Assembly (NCBI RefSeq): GCF_014323405.1
Contig: NZ_JACRWE010000002.1
Location: forward strand, 434,001-498,000
Origin: Romboutsia faecis
GTDB lineage: Bacteria; Bacillota; Clostridia; Peptostreptococcales; Peptostreptococcaceae
Direction of reading: 5' to 3'
DNA: 64,000 nt
The notes under the pieces are model-generated. The model was not told the DNA's origin. It worked only from the letters and a program-made list of their open reading frames with translations, and did not search any database. Numbering within the stretch: the stretch's first letter is position 1; each line of letters begins with the position of its first letter. A program made the translations under genes and the position numbers. Positions 46,392 to 55,396 of the stretch are shown here, piece after piece.

Positions 46392-47150
46392 ATGGAATAT
46401 ACAATTAAGAGTTTAGCACAACTGGCAGGTGTTAGTGTGAGGACACTAAGATACTATGATGAAATTGGACTGTTAAAGCCTTGTAGAATTAACTCATCTG
46501 GTTATCGTATTTATGGCGAAAAAGAGGTAGACTTATTGCAGCAAATTTTATTTTATAAATCAATGGATATGAAGCTAGAAGAAATTTCCCAGGCAATTTA
46601 TCAACCAAATTTTGATATTTGTCAGGCTCTTGAAGTACATTATAAAGAATTGATTTCTAAAAAAAATCAGATAGAGAAATTAATTTTAACAGTTGAAAGA
46701 ACATTAGCATATAAAAAAGGAGAAATAGAAATGTCAAATAAAGAAAAATTTGAAGGATTCAAAAAAGAGAAAATAGCTGAAAATGAAGCCAAATATGGGG
46801 AAGAAATAAGAGAAAAGTATGGTAAAGAAACTGTAGAAAAGTCAAATGAAAAGCTTCTAAACTTAAGCGAAGAAGACTTTAATAATATGCAAACAATTGA
46901 AGATGAAATGTTTAAATTATTAAGTGAAGTAATAAAAACAAAAGATCTAGGTTCGGAAGATGCTAGAAAAGTATATGAAAAGCATAGAGAATGGTTAAGT
47001 TTTTCATGGCCAAAGTATACTCCACAAGCACATGCTGGATTAGCTATGATGTATGTAGCTGATGAGAGATTTGCAAAATACTATAATGATAGAGTAGGAG
47101 AAGAAGCTGCTCAAGTATTACATGATTGTATAGTTAAATATGCTAAATAA
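46392..47150 (+). CDS. TipA-like MerR-family regulator
   Basis: 252 residues. N-terminal MerR helix-turn-helix (A-G-V-S-V-R-T-L-R-Y-Y-D-E-I-G-L-L), a coiled-coil dimer helix (about 75-115), then a TipAS ligand-binding domain (W-L-S-F-S-W-P and a C-terminal helix bundle). TipAS proteins bind thiopeptide or other drugs and activate their own promoter. AGGAGGTTAATAT before the ATG, and a MerR-type promoter 23 bp upstream indicates autoregulation. Confidence 0.93.
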   Translation: MEYTIKSLAQLAGVSVRTLRYYDEIGLLKPCRINSSGYRIYGEKEVDLLQQILFYKSMDMKLEEISQAIYQPNFDICQALEVHYKELISKKNQIEKLILTVERTLAYKKGEIEMSNKEKFEGFKKEKIAENEAKYGEEIREKYGKETVEKSNEKLLNLSEEDFNNMQTIEDEMFKLLSEVIKTKDLGSEDARKVYEKHREWLSFSWPKYTPQAHAGLAMMYVADERFAKYYNDRVGEEAAQVLHDCIVKYAK

Positions 47151-47191
47151 TTAGAAATATATTGAGATATTGACAGTTAATTTATAAATAA

Positions 47192-47235
47192 AATAAAAGT
47201 TGTTGGAAGTTAAGATAACCAGCAACTTTTATTTT
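47192..47235 (+). terminator. Terminator after the MerR gene
   Basis: AAAAGTTGTTGG pairs with CCAGCAACTTTT, then TATTTT. Confidence 0.85.
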
Positions 47236-47374
47236 GTTAACAACTTTTTCATATTTTTTATTAAGATTGTTAAATTTTAAAAGTTTACAACATTGTAATT
47301 TAAAGGTTTTTTCATTGATACAGTCAGATGTAACTGATATTATAAGTTTATTACTTAACAATGAGGGGGATATT

Positions 47375-48037
47375 ATGAGTCTAAATGAACAAAAATTTGA
47401 ATTACTATGTCAAGGAGACAGTAGATTATTAAAGATAAATGCAACTAGAGGAGAACTTTTTAGAGTCGAGGCAGGGTCAATGGTGGCAATGACTCCAACA
47501 TTTGAACTTAAAGTTAAAGCAGGAAGTATAGGAAAAATGTTTGGAAGAGTAATGTCAGGAGAGTCTGCATTACTTCAAGAATATAGAGCTACATCTGATG
47601 GAGAAATATTACTAGCACCAACAGGTTCAGGAGATATTACTAAGGTGGAGTTAGATGGAAGTAAGCAGTACAGAATAAGTAATGGTAATTTTTTAGCTTG
47701 TACTGAAGGAATTACCTTAGAGGCTAAGGCAAAGGTTAAAGGAATTTTTGGTAGTGGAGAAGGTATATTTGGATTGAGAACAGTAGGGAAAGGGACTTTA
47801 TTTGTAAACTCTTGTGGATCTATACATAAAATTAATCTTAATATAGGTGAAGAGTATATTGTAGATTCAACTCACTTAGTTTTATGGGAAAATGAAATGG
47901 AATTTTCTACAGAATTAGCTGGTGGAGGGTTAGCATCTTCTTTCTTAAGTGGAGAAGGCTTTGTAGCTAGATTTAGGGGGCCAGGTCAAATTTGGATTCA
48001 AACTAGAAAGCCTATAGTAGTAGCTTCTAATGGTTAA
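47375..48037 (+). CDS. AIM24/TIGR00266 family protein
   Basis: 220 residues; GAGGGGG before the ATG at 47375 excludes the upstream TTG at 47234. Beta-rich AIM24 fold: R-V-E-A-G-S-M-V-A-M near 30, G-S-I-G-K-M-F-G-R near 50, E-I-L-L-A-P-T-G-S-G-D near 83, and G-L-A-S-S-F-L-S-G-E-G near 185. Widespread protein with unsettled function. Confidence 0.88.
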   Translation: MSLNEQKFELLCQGDSRLLKINATRGELFRVEAGSMVAMTPTFELKVKAGSIGKMFGRVMSGESALLQEYRATSDGEILLAPTGSGDITKVELDGSKQYRISNGNFLACTEGITLEAKAKVKGIFGSGEGIFGLRTVGKGTLFVNSCGSIHKINLNIGEEYIVDSTHLVLWENEMEFSTELAGGGLASSFLSGEGFVARFRGPGQIWIQTRKPIVVASNG

Positions 48038-48087
48038 ATTGTATAATTAAACAGTGTTATTTATCATGATTAAAAGGAGCAAACTTT

Positions 48088-48843
48088 ATGAATATATTAT
48101 CATCAATGTATATAGATGCACATTCTCATTTGGATTTTTATGGTAAAAATATAGAAAGGGCTATAAAAGATATAAATAATAATCAGATATTAACACTAGC
48201 TATGAGCATGGATATAGAAAGTTATAATAAAAATAAAGTATACGCAAAGAAAAGTAAATATATAAAACCTTGTTTTGGGATACATCCATGGAAAGCTCAT
48301 GAATTTAAAAATAGATTAACTACCTTAATACCGTATATTGAGGAAAGTGAAATAATTGGTGAAATCGGACTTGATTTTATATGGTCTGAAGGTAGTCATA
48401 CATATACAAAACAAAGAGAAGTATTTTACTTTATATTAGAAGAGAGTGTAAAGCGAAATAAAGTTATAAATTTACATACAAAAGGGGCAGAAGATGAAAT
48501 ATATAATGCTCTTAAAAAATACGATTATAGTAAAGCTATTATACATTGGTATAGTGGTGATTTAAAAACTTTAGATAAATATATAAATCTTGGATGTTAT
48601 TTTACTATAAGTGTAGATTTAGGGTATAGTGATATAACTAATAAGATCTTGGATAGAATTCCAATGGAAAGGTTATTAGTTGAAACTGATGGACCAGAAG
48701 CTTTAGAATGGGTAAATGGAGAATATGCTTATCCATCTATTATAAAAGATCTAGTTAAAAAAATATGCAATTATAAAAGTTTAAGTTTACATGAATTAAA
48801 TAAATTGATAGAAGATAATTATAATAGTATAATGAGTTTATAA
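48088..48843 (+). CDS. TatD-family metal-dependent hydrolase
   Basis: 251 residues, AAAGGAGC before the ATG. TIM-barrel hydrolase: D-A-H-S-H-L-D near 10, G-I-H-P-W-K near 63, E-I-G-L-D-F near 92, I-N-L-H-T-K-G near 130, H-W-Y-S-G near 153, and V-E-T-D-G-P near 201. It is more divergent than the TatD near metG in most Firmicutes, with a Trp-rich E-W-V-N-G-E-Y segment. Probable nuclease or deacylase; substrate not known. Confidence 0.85.
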   Translation: MNILSSMYIDAHSHLDFYGKNIERAIKDINNNQILTLAMSMDIESYNKNKVYAKKSKYIKPCFGIHPWKAHEFKNRLTTLIPYIEESEIIGEIGLDFIWSEGSHTYTKQREVFYFILEESVKRNKVINLHTKGAEDEIYNALKKYDYSKAIIHWYSGDLKTLDKYINLGCYFTISVDLGYSDITNKILDRIPMERLLVETDGPEALEWVNGEYAYPSIIKDLVKKICNYKSLSLHELNKLIEDNYNSIMSL

Positions 48844-48910
48844 ATTTTAAGATATACTTTATATAAATTATATTGGTATAATAGTTACTATAGTTTAGTG
48901 GAGGTATATT

Positions 48911-49378
48911 ATGAAATTAAGTGAGTTAGTAAACTATGCAGAAAATAATGCAGATAAAATTATAGTAAATTCGATTATAAAAGATGATAGTGAAACATTA
49001 AATAAATTTGTTATTAATATTATAGGAGATTTACTAAATGGAGTAAATTTAGACAATGAGTATAGAAAACAAGCTATAAACAATCTTAATAATTATGATG
49101 AAAAAGAATTAGGTAATTTAGGTACATATATTTGCTTAATACCTTATGTTCAGTCTGTTTTAAGTAATCAAAATGATTGGGAAGCTAAAGTTACTTCATT
49201 TATAGAAAATTTAATAAGCTATATTATAGGACTAATAAGCAAGGATGAATTTCTTAATAATTTATTAGAAATGAGAAATATACTAAAAATATCAGAGAAT
49301 TTCTACTGTGGTTTAGTAAAGTATTTTGCTTTATATAAAGAATATATAACTAAATCTGCTATAGAAAAAATAAAGTAA
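48911..49378 (+). CDS. Hypothetical helical protein
   Basis: 155 residues, no membrane segment or signal, mostly predicted helix, acidic N-terminus (E-L-V-N-Y-A-E-N-N-A). GGAGGTA before the ATG. It follows the TatD gene by 67 bp and has a strong terminator. No family recognised. Confidence 0.6.
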   Translation: MKLSELVNYAENNADKIIVNSIIKDDSETLNKFVINIIGDLLNGVNLDNEYRKQAINNLNNYDEKELGNLGTYICLIPYVQSVLSNQNDWEAKVTSFIENLISYIIGLISKDEFLNNLLEMRNILKISENFYCGLVKYFALYKEYITKSAIEKIK

Positions 49379-49406
49379 AAGATGAGGATGATCCTCATCT
49401 TTTTTA
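49377..49406 (+). terminator. Terminator
   Basis: AAAAGATGAGGAT and ATCCTCATCTTTTTT pair almost without loop. Confidence 0.95.
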
Positions 49407-49450
49407 TAATAAATAAATTGTATAAATATAATTATAAAACGCAAAGAAAA

Positions 49451-49465
49451 TGATAATTAATATCA
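49451..49465. promoter_or_regulatory. Fur box of the flavodoxin gene
   Basis: TGATAATTAATATCA matches the 7-1-7 Fur consensus TGATAAT-N-ATTATCA in 13 of 14 defined positions and abuts the -35 hexamer. Confidence 0.8.
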
Positions 49466-49494
49466 TTTACAACGGAAGATTAGAGTGATATTAT
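49466..49494 (+). promoter_or_regulatory. Flavodoxin promoter
   Basis: TTTACA, 17 bp, TATTAT directly after the Fur box. Confidence 0.6.
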
Positions 49495-49527
49495 TATATT
49501 AAATTAATATCAAGGGGGAAATTATTT

Positions 49528-49968
49528 ATGAACAATAAAATAAACATAATATATTGGAGTGGTACAGGAAATACAGAACTTATGGCTCAATCAATTTATG
49601 AAGGAAGTTCAAAAAATGAAAATGTTAGATTAATCTCTGTTGACAAAGCAAATGTTGATGATGTAAAAGAAGCAGATATATTATTCTTAGGTTGTCCATC
49701 CATGGGAAATGAAGTATTAGAAGAAACTGAAATGGAACCTTTTATGGAAAGTATATCTAATGACATAAAAGGTAAAAAGATAGTATTATTCGGATCTTAT
49801 GGATGGGGAGATGGAGAATGGATGCAAGATTGGGAAGAAAGAATAAGAAAGTGTGGGTGAGAACTGATTGAAGACAGTATTATATCTAATGAAGCACCAT
49901 CATCAGAAGAAATTGAATATCTTTCAAGTTTAGCGGAAAAGTACTCTTGTGCTTTACAAAATAATTAA
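49528..49968 (+). pseudogene. Flavodoxin interrupted by an in-frame UGA
   Basis: Low-potential flavodoxin that replaces ferredoxin when iron is short, consistent with the Fur box. The first 110 codons are typical: Y-W-S-G-T-G-N-T-E phosphate loop, G-C-P-S-M-G-N-E near 55, F-G-S-Y-G-W-G-D-G near 90. TGA at 49858 interrupts R-K-C-G-(UGA)-E-L-I-E-D. The same frame continues to a TAA at 49966, giving the normal length of about 146 codons with the expected I-S-N-E-A-P. Clostridial flavodoxins carry Cys at the UGA position. Nonsense mutation is most likely; selenocysteine or readthrough is possible. Confidence 0.8.
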
Positions 49969-50015
49969 AATATAAATAAAGCTTCTACTTTAAAATAAAT
50001 ATTAAGATAATTACT

Positions 50016-50084
50016 AGAGTAGGTATAATAAAAGTTTGCTATTGAATATTAGGAAATTTATATTATACCTACTCTTTATTTTTT
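50016..50084 (+). terminator. Terminator after flavodoxin
   Basis: AGAGTAGGTATAATA pairs with TATTATACCTACTCT across a 30-nt loop, then Ts. Confidence 0.85.
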
Positions 50085-50163
50085 ATAAGAATAATACTTT
50101 TTATGATAGTATAAAAGTACTAAAAAATAACTAAATAGATGAGTGGAATATGAAAATTATAAT

Positions 50164-50371
50164 ATGAGTAATAGAGAAGAATTATTAAGTATTATAAAAA
50201 TAACTGCAACTTAGATAACATAAATATTACAGATATGACAATACAGGATAAAAAGATAACTTTCCAATCTTCTTTTATAGGGCTATAGAATATTATGATA
50301 CTATAGAAGTGATAATCTTACAGCATTTTATTAAAACTGATATCAAAATAAATTATAACTTTGAAATATAG
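50164..50371 (+). pseudogene. Small frameshifted gene remnant
   Basis: Pieces M-S-N-R-E-E-L-L-S-I-I-K, N-L-D-N-I-N-I-T-D-M-T-I-Q-D-K-K and A-I-E-Y-Y-D-T-I-E-V-I-I-L join into a plausible 65-70 residue protein if two single-base shifts (near 50205 and 50280) are corrected. No homologue recognised. This accounts for most of the gap 50085-50390. Confidence 0.45.
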
Positions 50372-50390
50372 ACTATAATGGAGGAGAATA

Positions 50391-51164
50391 ATGAGTAAGA
50401 ACATATATGGTTTTATAATATCTATACTTAGCAGTATCTTAATATTATCAATAAATGGAGTTAATTTTTCAGCACTATTTATAATAGTTAGTATATGGAT
50501 AGTATACATATATATTATTTTAAATCAAACTGAGAACTTTACTACAAATAAAATAATAAAAACAATATTTAAAATATATAAAAGCTTAGTTTATATATTC
50601 TTTATATCTATGATATTGATAGAAAGTATAATTATAATAAATATGAATCATCTAAAAGAAGCAAAAGATATAGAGAAACTGGATAATGTAATAGTATTAG
50701 GTGCTGGTCTTGATGGATATAGTGTAGGTAAAACATTAAAATCTAGATTGGATAAAGCTATAGAGTATTATAAATTAAATGAAGATGTAAATATAATTGT
50801 ATCTGGTGGTCAGGGAGAAGATGAATTAATATCTGAAGCTGAAGCGATGAATAGATATTTAATAGAAAATGGAGTAAATAAAGAGCAGATTATTAAAGAA
50901 GATAAAGCAACTACCACATTAGAAAATATATTATATAGTAAAGAGATACTAAAGAAGTTAAATTATGAAGATAAAAAAGTGCTTATAGTAACAAATGAAT
51001 TTCATATAACTAGAGCAATGGTTATAGCAAACATTTTAGGTGTAAAAAATGAAGGATTATCATCAGAAACGCCTTTAAAAATTAGAGTAAATTATCTAAT
51101 AAGAGAATATCCAACTATGGTTATAGATATTTTAAGGACTAGTTACTATTCATTTTTCAAATGA
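50391..51164 (+). CDS. YdcF/SanA-like DUF218 membrane protein
   Basis: 257 residues. Three N-terminal membrane helices (to about 85) and a DUF218 domain: V-I-V-L-G-A-G near 100, I-V-S-G-G-Q-G near 140, A-T-T-T-L-E-N near 178, V-T-N-E-F-H-I-T-R-A near 205. ElyC/SanA/YdcF relatives act in the envelope, ElyC on undecaprenyl carriers. GGAGGAGA before the ATG. Monocistronic by spacing. Confidence 0.9.
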   Translation: MSKNIYGFIISILSSILILSINGVNFSALFIIVSIWIVYIYIILNQTENFTTNKIIKTIFKIYKSLVYIFFISMILIESIIIINMNHLKEAKDIEKLDNVIVLGAGLDGYSVGKTLKSRLDKAIEYYKLNEDVNIIVSGGQGEDELISEAEAMNRYLIENGVNKEQIIKEDKATTTLENILYSKEILKKLNYEDKKVLIVTNEFHITRAMVIANILGVKNEGLSSETPLKIRVNYLIREYPTMVIDILRTSYYSFFK

Positions 51165-51340
51165 AGTAGAGGATATTTTAAGGTATGAAAATAGACATAA
51201 TATGTATAAAAATTGTATAGAGAAGTTAAGTTAATTATAATAAACTACTAACTGAAATAATATTTTGAATAACATTAAAATTCAAAGTATAATAATTATA
51301 TAATAAATAATAAGTAGCAGAACTAAGGAGTGTATTGACA

Positions 51341-52456
51341 GTGAATTTATTTATGGAAAAAACAGATATAAAAAAATTTAATAATACAAAAGAGTTTATC
51401 GAAGAATTTAAAATTGGAGAAGGAGACTTTATATTAGTTAGTAAAGGTCTTTACGAAAAGTATTTTAATCAAATAGATTTAAAAGCAACTGTGATATATA
51501 AAAATAAATATGGCAATGGTGAACCAACTGATATAATGATGGATAACCTACTAGAGGATTTTAACAATAGTAACTGTACTAGAATTATTGCAATTGGCGG
51601 TGGTACTGTAATTGATATGGCTAAAATTCTTGTATTAAAAAATGGAAAATCTACAGAAGATATTTTCTATAAAAGAGTGCCTTTAGAAAAAGTAAGACCT
51701 TTAATTGCTATACCAACAACTTGTGGAACAGGTTCTGAGGTATCAAACATAAGTGTCACAGAAATGACAAAACTTAATACTAAAATGGGATTAGCAATAG
51801 ATGAGCTATATCCAGATTATGCAGTACTTATACCAGAATTGTTAACAGATTTGCCAGATAAATTCTTTGCAGCAAGTGCTATAGATGCACTTATTCATGC
51901 GATTGAATCTTATATGTCACCAAAAGCAACTATATATACTGAACTATATAGTAAAGAAGCAATTAATATGATTTTAGAAGGTTTTCAAAAAATTGTACAA
52001 AATGGGAAAGAGTCAAGGATAACAATGCATGATAAATTTCTTACTGCAAGTAATTTAGCAGGAATCGCATTCAATAATGCTGGAAATGGAGCAGTACATG
52101 CTATGTCTTCTCCTTTAAGTGGGAAGTATCATGTATCTCATGGAGAAGCAAATTATCAATTTTTTACAGCTGTATTTAAAGAATATACAGAAAAAAATCC
52201 AACTGGAAAAATAAATGTTTTAAATAAATATTTAAGTACAATATTAAACTGTGATATAAATGATGTATATATTAAACTTGAAGAATTATTAGATAAAATT
52301 ATGGTTCGAAAAAATCTTAAGGAATATGGGATGAAAGAGGAAGATATAGAAGACTTTGCAGAGAGCGTAATTAAAAATCAGCAAAGATTACTTAGTCAAG
52401 CATATATAAAATTTACAAAAGAGGAACTTGAAGATATCTATAGAGGACTATTTTAA
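51341..52456 (+). CDS. 4hbD: 4-hydroxybutyrate dehydrogenase (iron-containing ADH family)
   Basis: Interconverts 4-hydroxybutyrate and succinate semialdehyde with NAD. 371 residues from the GTG at 51341, the same length as my memory of the C. kluyveri enzyme, whose N-terminus aligns there; a TTG at 51335 is an alternative. NAD motif G-G-G-T-V-I-D near 87, P-T-T-C-G-T-G-S-E near 130, and metal ligands in D-A-L-I-H-A-I-E and H-G-E-A-N. Succinate/4-hydroxybutyrate pathway partners are not in view. Confidence 0.9.
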   Translation: MNLFMEKTDIKKFNNTKEFIEEFKIGEGDFILVSKGLYEKYFNQIDLKATVIYKNKYGNGEPTDIMMDNLLEDFNNSNCTRIIAIGGGTVIDMAKILVLKNGKSTEDIFYKRVPLEKVRPLIAIPTTCGTGSEVSNISVTEMTKLNTKMGLAIDELYPDYAVLIPELLTDLPDKFFAASAIDALIHAIESYMSPKATIYTELYSKEAINMILEGFQKIVQNGKESRITMHDKFLTASNLAGIAFNNAGNGAVHAMSSPLSGKYHVSHGEANYQFFTAVFKEYTEKNPTGKINVLNKYLSTILNCDINDVYIKLEELLDKIMVRKNLKEYGMKEEDIEDFAESVIKNQQRLLSQAYIKFTKEELEDIYRGLF

Positions 52457-52510
52457 TATAGGTCTAAATATATAATTGATAAAAACTTTTTATGATAATA
52501 AAATGACTTT

Positions 52511-52546
52511 AAGATGATGGAACTATTTGCTTCATCATCTTTTTAT
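52511..52546 (+). terminator. Terminator after the dehydrogenase
   Basis: AAGATGATG pairs with CATCATCTT, then Ts. Confidence 0.85.
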
Positions 52547-52693
52547 ATAAAAAATATTTTAATAGAATTAATAAAATTTGCTTAAACTTGGAGTAATTAT
52601 ACAATTTATGGTAGGATAAATATTAAGAACAACAAATAACTATATTAGGTTACATCATAAACATAGTTAAAACTGGTACGGGAGGAATATTGT

Positions 52694-53215
52694 ATGGATA
52701 TTAAATTAAGAGATTTACAATTATCAGATAAAGAGTATTTCTTTTCTTGGATAAATGATGAAGATGTAATAAGATACTCTTTATCAATATTTCAAAAAAT
52801 GAAAAGTAGGGATGAAATATCACACTGGTTTGATAATTTATTAGTAGATGAATCGTCTTTTAATAAGGCTATTATAGATGGTTCTAATGATAAATTGATT
52901 GGATATGCTGGTATAGCTCAAATTAGCAAAACAAATTTATCAGGAGAGTATTTTATATTTATAGGTGATAGAACATATCACGGAAAAGGTGTTGGGACAT
53001 GGGTAACAAAAGAAATAACTAAACTTGGTTTTAAAGAGTTAAGGCTTAATAGGATAATGCTTACAGCATCTGAAAAAAACATAGGCGCAGTTAAAGCTTA
53101 TACAAAAGCAAACTATAAAATCGAAGGTATTATGAGACAAGCACTTTATAGAGATGGAAAATTCCATGATAAAATCATTATGGGGATTTTGAGAGAAGAG
53201 TGGGTAAATTTATAA
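52694..53215 (+). CDS. GNAT acetyltransferase (RimJ/RimL-like)
   Basis: 173 residues, GGGAGGAA before the ATG. RimL-type order: L-R-D-L-Q-L-S-D near the start, F-F-S-W-I-N-D-E-D-V, acetyl-CoA loop H-G-K-G-V-G-T-W, then L-N-R-I-M-L-T-A-S-E-K-N and R-D-G-K-F-H-D-K-I. Could acetylate a ribosomal or other protein N-terminus, an aminoglycoside or an amino acid; not decidable. Followed 33 bp later by a membrane protease gene. Confidence 0.92.
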   Translation: MDIKLRDLQLSDKEYFFSWINDEDVIRYSLSIFQKMKSRDEISHWFDNLLVDESSFNKAIIDGSNDKLIGYAGIAQISKTNLSGEYFIFIGDRTYHGKGVGTWVTKEITKLGFKELRLNRIMLTASEKNIGAVKAYTKANYKIEGIMRQALYRDGKFHDKIIMGILREEWVNL

Positions 53216-53248
53216 ATATATATCTTTATAGATGCTAGGAGATAAAAT

Positions 53249-54082
53249 ATGGGGAGATTAAAATCAATATATAAGAATGAAATTGAAATTAAAGAGATAT
53301 CTATTTTTAAAGCATTTTTAATAATGGTTATATTTACAGTAATACCAGTTATAACAAATTTAATATCAACAGTTTTATTACTTCTTATAGATGAAGATAT
53401 GTCTTTTGGGAGTATTATGATAGTAGGAACGCTTGTAGTTATTGCATCTATGATACTGACAATAATGATGGTGGCAAAGTTATTTACTAATAAAAATAGT
53501 ATTATAAATAATAATATTGAATTTAAGATCACTAAGAAAGATTTCATATGTGTGTTTTTTATTATGATAGGATATATCTTAATAAGAGAGGCTTTATTAT
53601 TTGAGACTTTGTCAGCTTTTGATGGTCCGATAACAGATGAGGATATGAATTTCTTAATAGAAAATTCAACATCTATAGAAGCTGGGGTAGTTATGATACT
53701 ATTAGTGTTACAAGCGCTTATACAAGCACCTATATTTGAAGAGCTTTTTTTTAGAGGAATAATTCTTAATGGTTTGCTAAATAGATACAAAGAAAATCAT
53801 AAGAAAGCCATATTGTATTCAGCTATAATATTTGGAGTTGTTCATCTTAATATACCTCAGGGAATAAATGCTTTTATAATTGGTACTATATTAGGGGGAA
53901 TATACTATTATACAGGATCAATAAAACTAGCTATTTTTGCCCATTTTATAAATAATTTATTTGTATTTATTCCTGTTCCAGACAATATTATAATTAAAAT
54001 TGCTTATATAGCCTTAGGAATATTCTTAATAATAAAATCTATAGAAAATATAAATATTAATGGAAAGGTACTTTGGAAATAG
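53249..54082 (+). CDS. CPBP-family intramembrane metalloprotease
   Basis: 277 residues, about eight helices. Abi/CAAX-type motifs: E-E-L-F-F-R-G (glutamates, about 172), F-G-V-V-H-L (His, about 198) and H-F-I-N-N-L-F (about 231). Bacterial members may process prenylated or small peptides, or protect against bacteriocins. Probably cotranscribed with the acetyltransferase. Confidence 0.93.
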   Translation: MGRLKSIYKNEIEIKEISIFKAFLIMVIFTVIPVITNLISTVLLLLIDEDMSFGSIMIVGTLVVIASMILTIMMVAKLFTNKNSIINNNIEFKITKKDFICVFFIMIGYILIREALLFETLSAFDGPITDEDMNFLIENSTSIEAGVVMILLVLQALIQAPIFEELFFRGIILNGLLNRYKENHKKAILYSAIIFGVVHLNIPQGINAFIIGTILGGIYYYTGSIKLAIFAHFINNLFVFIPVPDNIIIKIAYIALGIFLIIKSIENININGKVLWK

Positions 54083-54119
54083 AGAAATAACATAGAATTG
54101 TAGTATAAAAATTTAATAA

Positions 54120-54160
54120 TTTAATAAAAAAGATAGCCTTAAGCTATCTTTTTTATTAAA
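54120..54160. terminator. Perfect 18-bp bidirectional terminator
   Basis: TTTAATAAAAAAGATAGC and its exact complement with a 5-nt loop. Confidence 0.92.
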
Positions 54161-54238
54161 TTATTGATATAAATTATTTCAATATCAGATAATTTTATAT
54201 ACTTTGAAATTATGAAATATAGGTATATCTTTTGAAGT

Positions 54239-54395
54239 TTATATTTCTATATATAGCTTTGTATATTTATTATGACAATAAAACTTAATGATATTAACTA
54301 TACTATCAAGTGTATATTTAAGAAATGTAACTGATGATGTTGACATAACTGATAAAATTAAAGCTACTAAAAATTCATATAACGATAGTGTCATA
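54239..54395 (-). CDS. Small hydrophobic ORF, possibly frameshifted
   Basis: Minus strand, AAGGTGGTG then ATG at 54395. As it stands the peptide begins M-T-L-S-L-Y-E-F-L-V-A-F and stops after 24 residues (54318). Removing one base from the T4 run at 54360-54363 gives a 51-residue protein with a hydrophobic first half (L-V-A-L-I-L-S-V-M) and a polar tail ending at 54239, like holin-like type I toxins. It may be a pseudogene. The rest of the gap up to 54643 holds only a weak hairpin (54509-54535). Confidence 0.35.
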
Positions 54396-54643
54396 TAATT
54401 CACCACCTTAATCTTATTTATATAATATATGACTTTATATAATAGTATAGAAAAAGATTTTTTGAAATAATTAGGATAAATTTGGGAATCATAAATTTTA
54501 TATAAAGGATGTACTGTAAATTGAGTACATTTTTTCGATTATAAGCACTTTAAAGTTAAAAATATTACTGTCAAATACAAGGTTAAAGACTATAATTAAT
54601 ATTAAACGCATAACTATTTTAAATACAGAAAAGAGGGGTTAAC

Positions 54644-55396
54644 ATGCTTGAACTTAAAAACTTATCTTTTAATGTTGAGAATGGAGAAGGAATAATAGAA
54701 ATAGTTGATGATATCAATCTTTATATGGAAGATGGAGAAATCTTAGTAATTACAGGCCCAAATGGAGGAGGGAAATCAACTATTGCTAAGTTAATAATGG
54801 GAATAGAGAAACCAACAAGTGGACAAATACTATTCGATGGAGTAGACATTACAGATATGAGCATTACTGAACGTGCAAAGTTGGGAATAGGTTATGCATT
54901 TCAACAACCACCTAAATTTAAAGGGTTAACTGTAAAGAAACTTTTAAATTTAGCTGCAGGAAGAAAAGTAGATGAAGAAGTATGCTGTAGGTATCTTTCA
55001 TCAGTTGGATTATGTTCAAAAGAATATATAAATCGTGAGATAGATTCATCTCTCTCAGGAGGTGAGCTTAAGAGGATAGAAATAGCATCTCTTATGGCTA
55101 GAAATCCTAAACTTGCAATATATGATGAGCCTGAGGCAGGAATAGATTTATGGAGTTTCTCTATGCTAGTAAATACTTTTGAAAATTTTAGCAAAATTAA
55201 TAATCAAGGTATCATTATAATTTCTCATCAAGAACGTATTATAAATCTTGCTGATAGAATTGTTCTTATATCAAATGGAAAGATACAAAATCAAGGAAGT
55301 AAAAAAAATATACTTCCAATACTTAAAGGGGACATAAATAGAGGATGTGGATGTAATGGAAGAGAGGTGACAGCAACTCATGAATCAAAATACTAA
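54644..55396 (+). CDS. sufC: Fe-S cluster assembly ATPase SufC
   Basis: 250 residues, AGGGG before the ATG. ABC-type ATPase: Walker A G-P-N-G-G-G-K-S-T, Q-loop F-Q-Q-P-P, signature S-L-S-G-G-E-L-K-R, Walker B A-I-Y-D-E-P-E-A-G-I-D, switch His in I-S-H-Q-E-R. The S-G-G-E-x-K-R motif and D-E-P are SufC-like. A C-terminal G-C-G-C-N-G is unusual and could bind metal. Overlaps the SufB/D gene by 17 bp. Confidence 0.92.
   Translation: MLELKNLSFNVENGEGIIEIVDDINLYMEDGEILVITGPNGGGKSTIAKLIMGIEKPTSGQILFDGVDITDMSITERAKLGIGYAFQQPPKFKGLTVKKLLNLAAGRKVDEEVCCRYLSSVGLCSKEYINREIDSSLSGGELKRIEIASLMARNPKLAIYDEPEAGIDLWSFSMLVNTFENFSKINNQGIIIISHQERIINLADRIVLISNGKIQNQGSKKNILPILKGDINRGCGCNGREVTATHESKY

Noticed and set aside
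49858..49900. SECIS hairpin after the flavodoxin UGA
   Set aside because: Only a 4-bp ACTG/CAGT pairing is visible, too weak to claim selenocysteine insertion.
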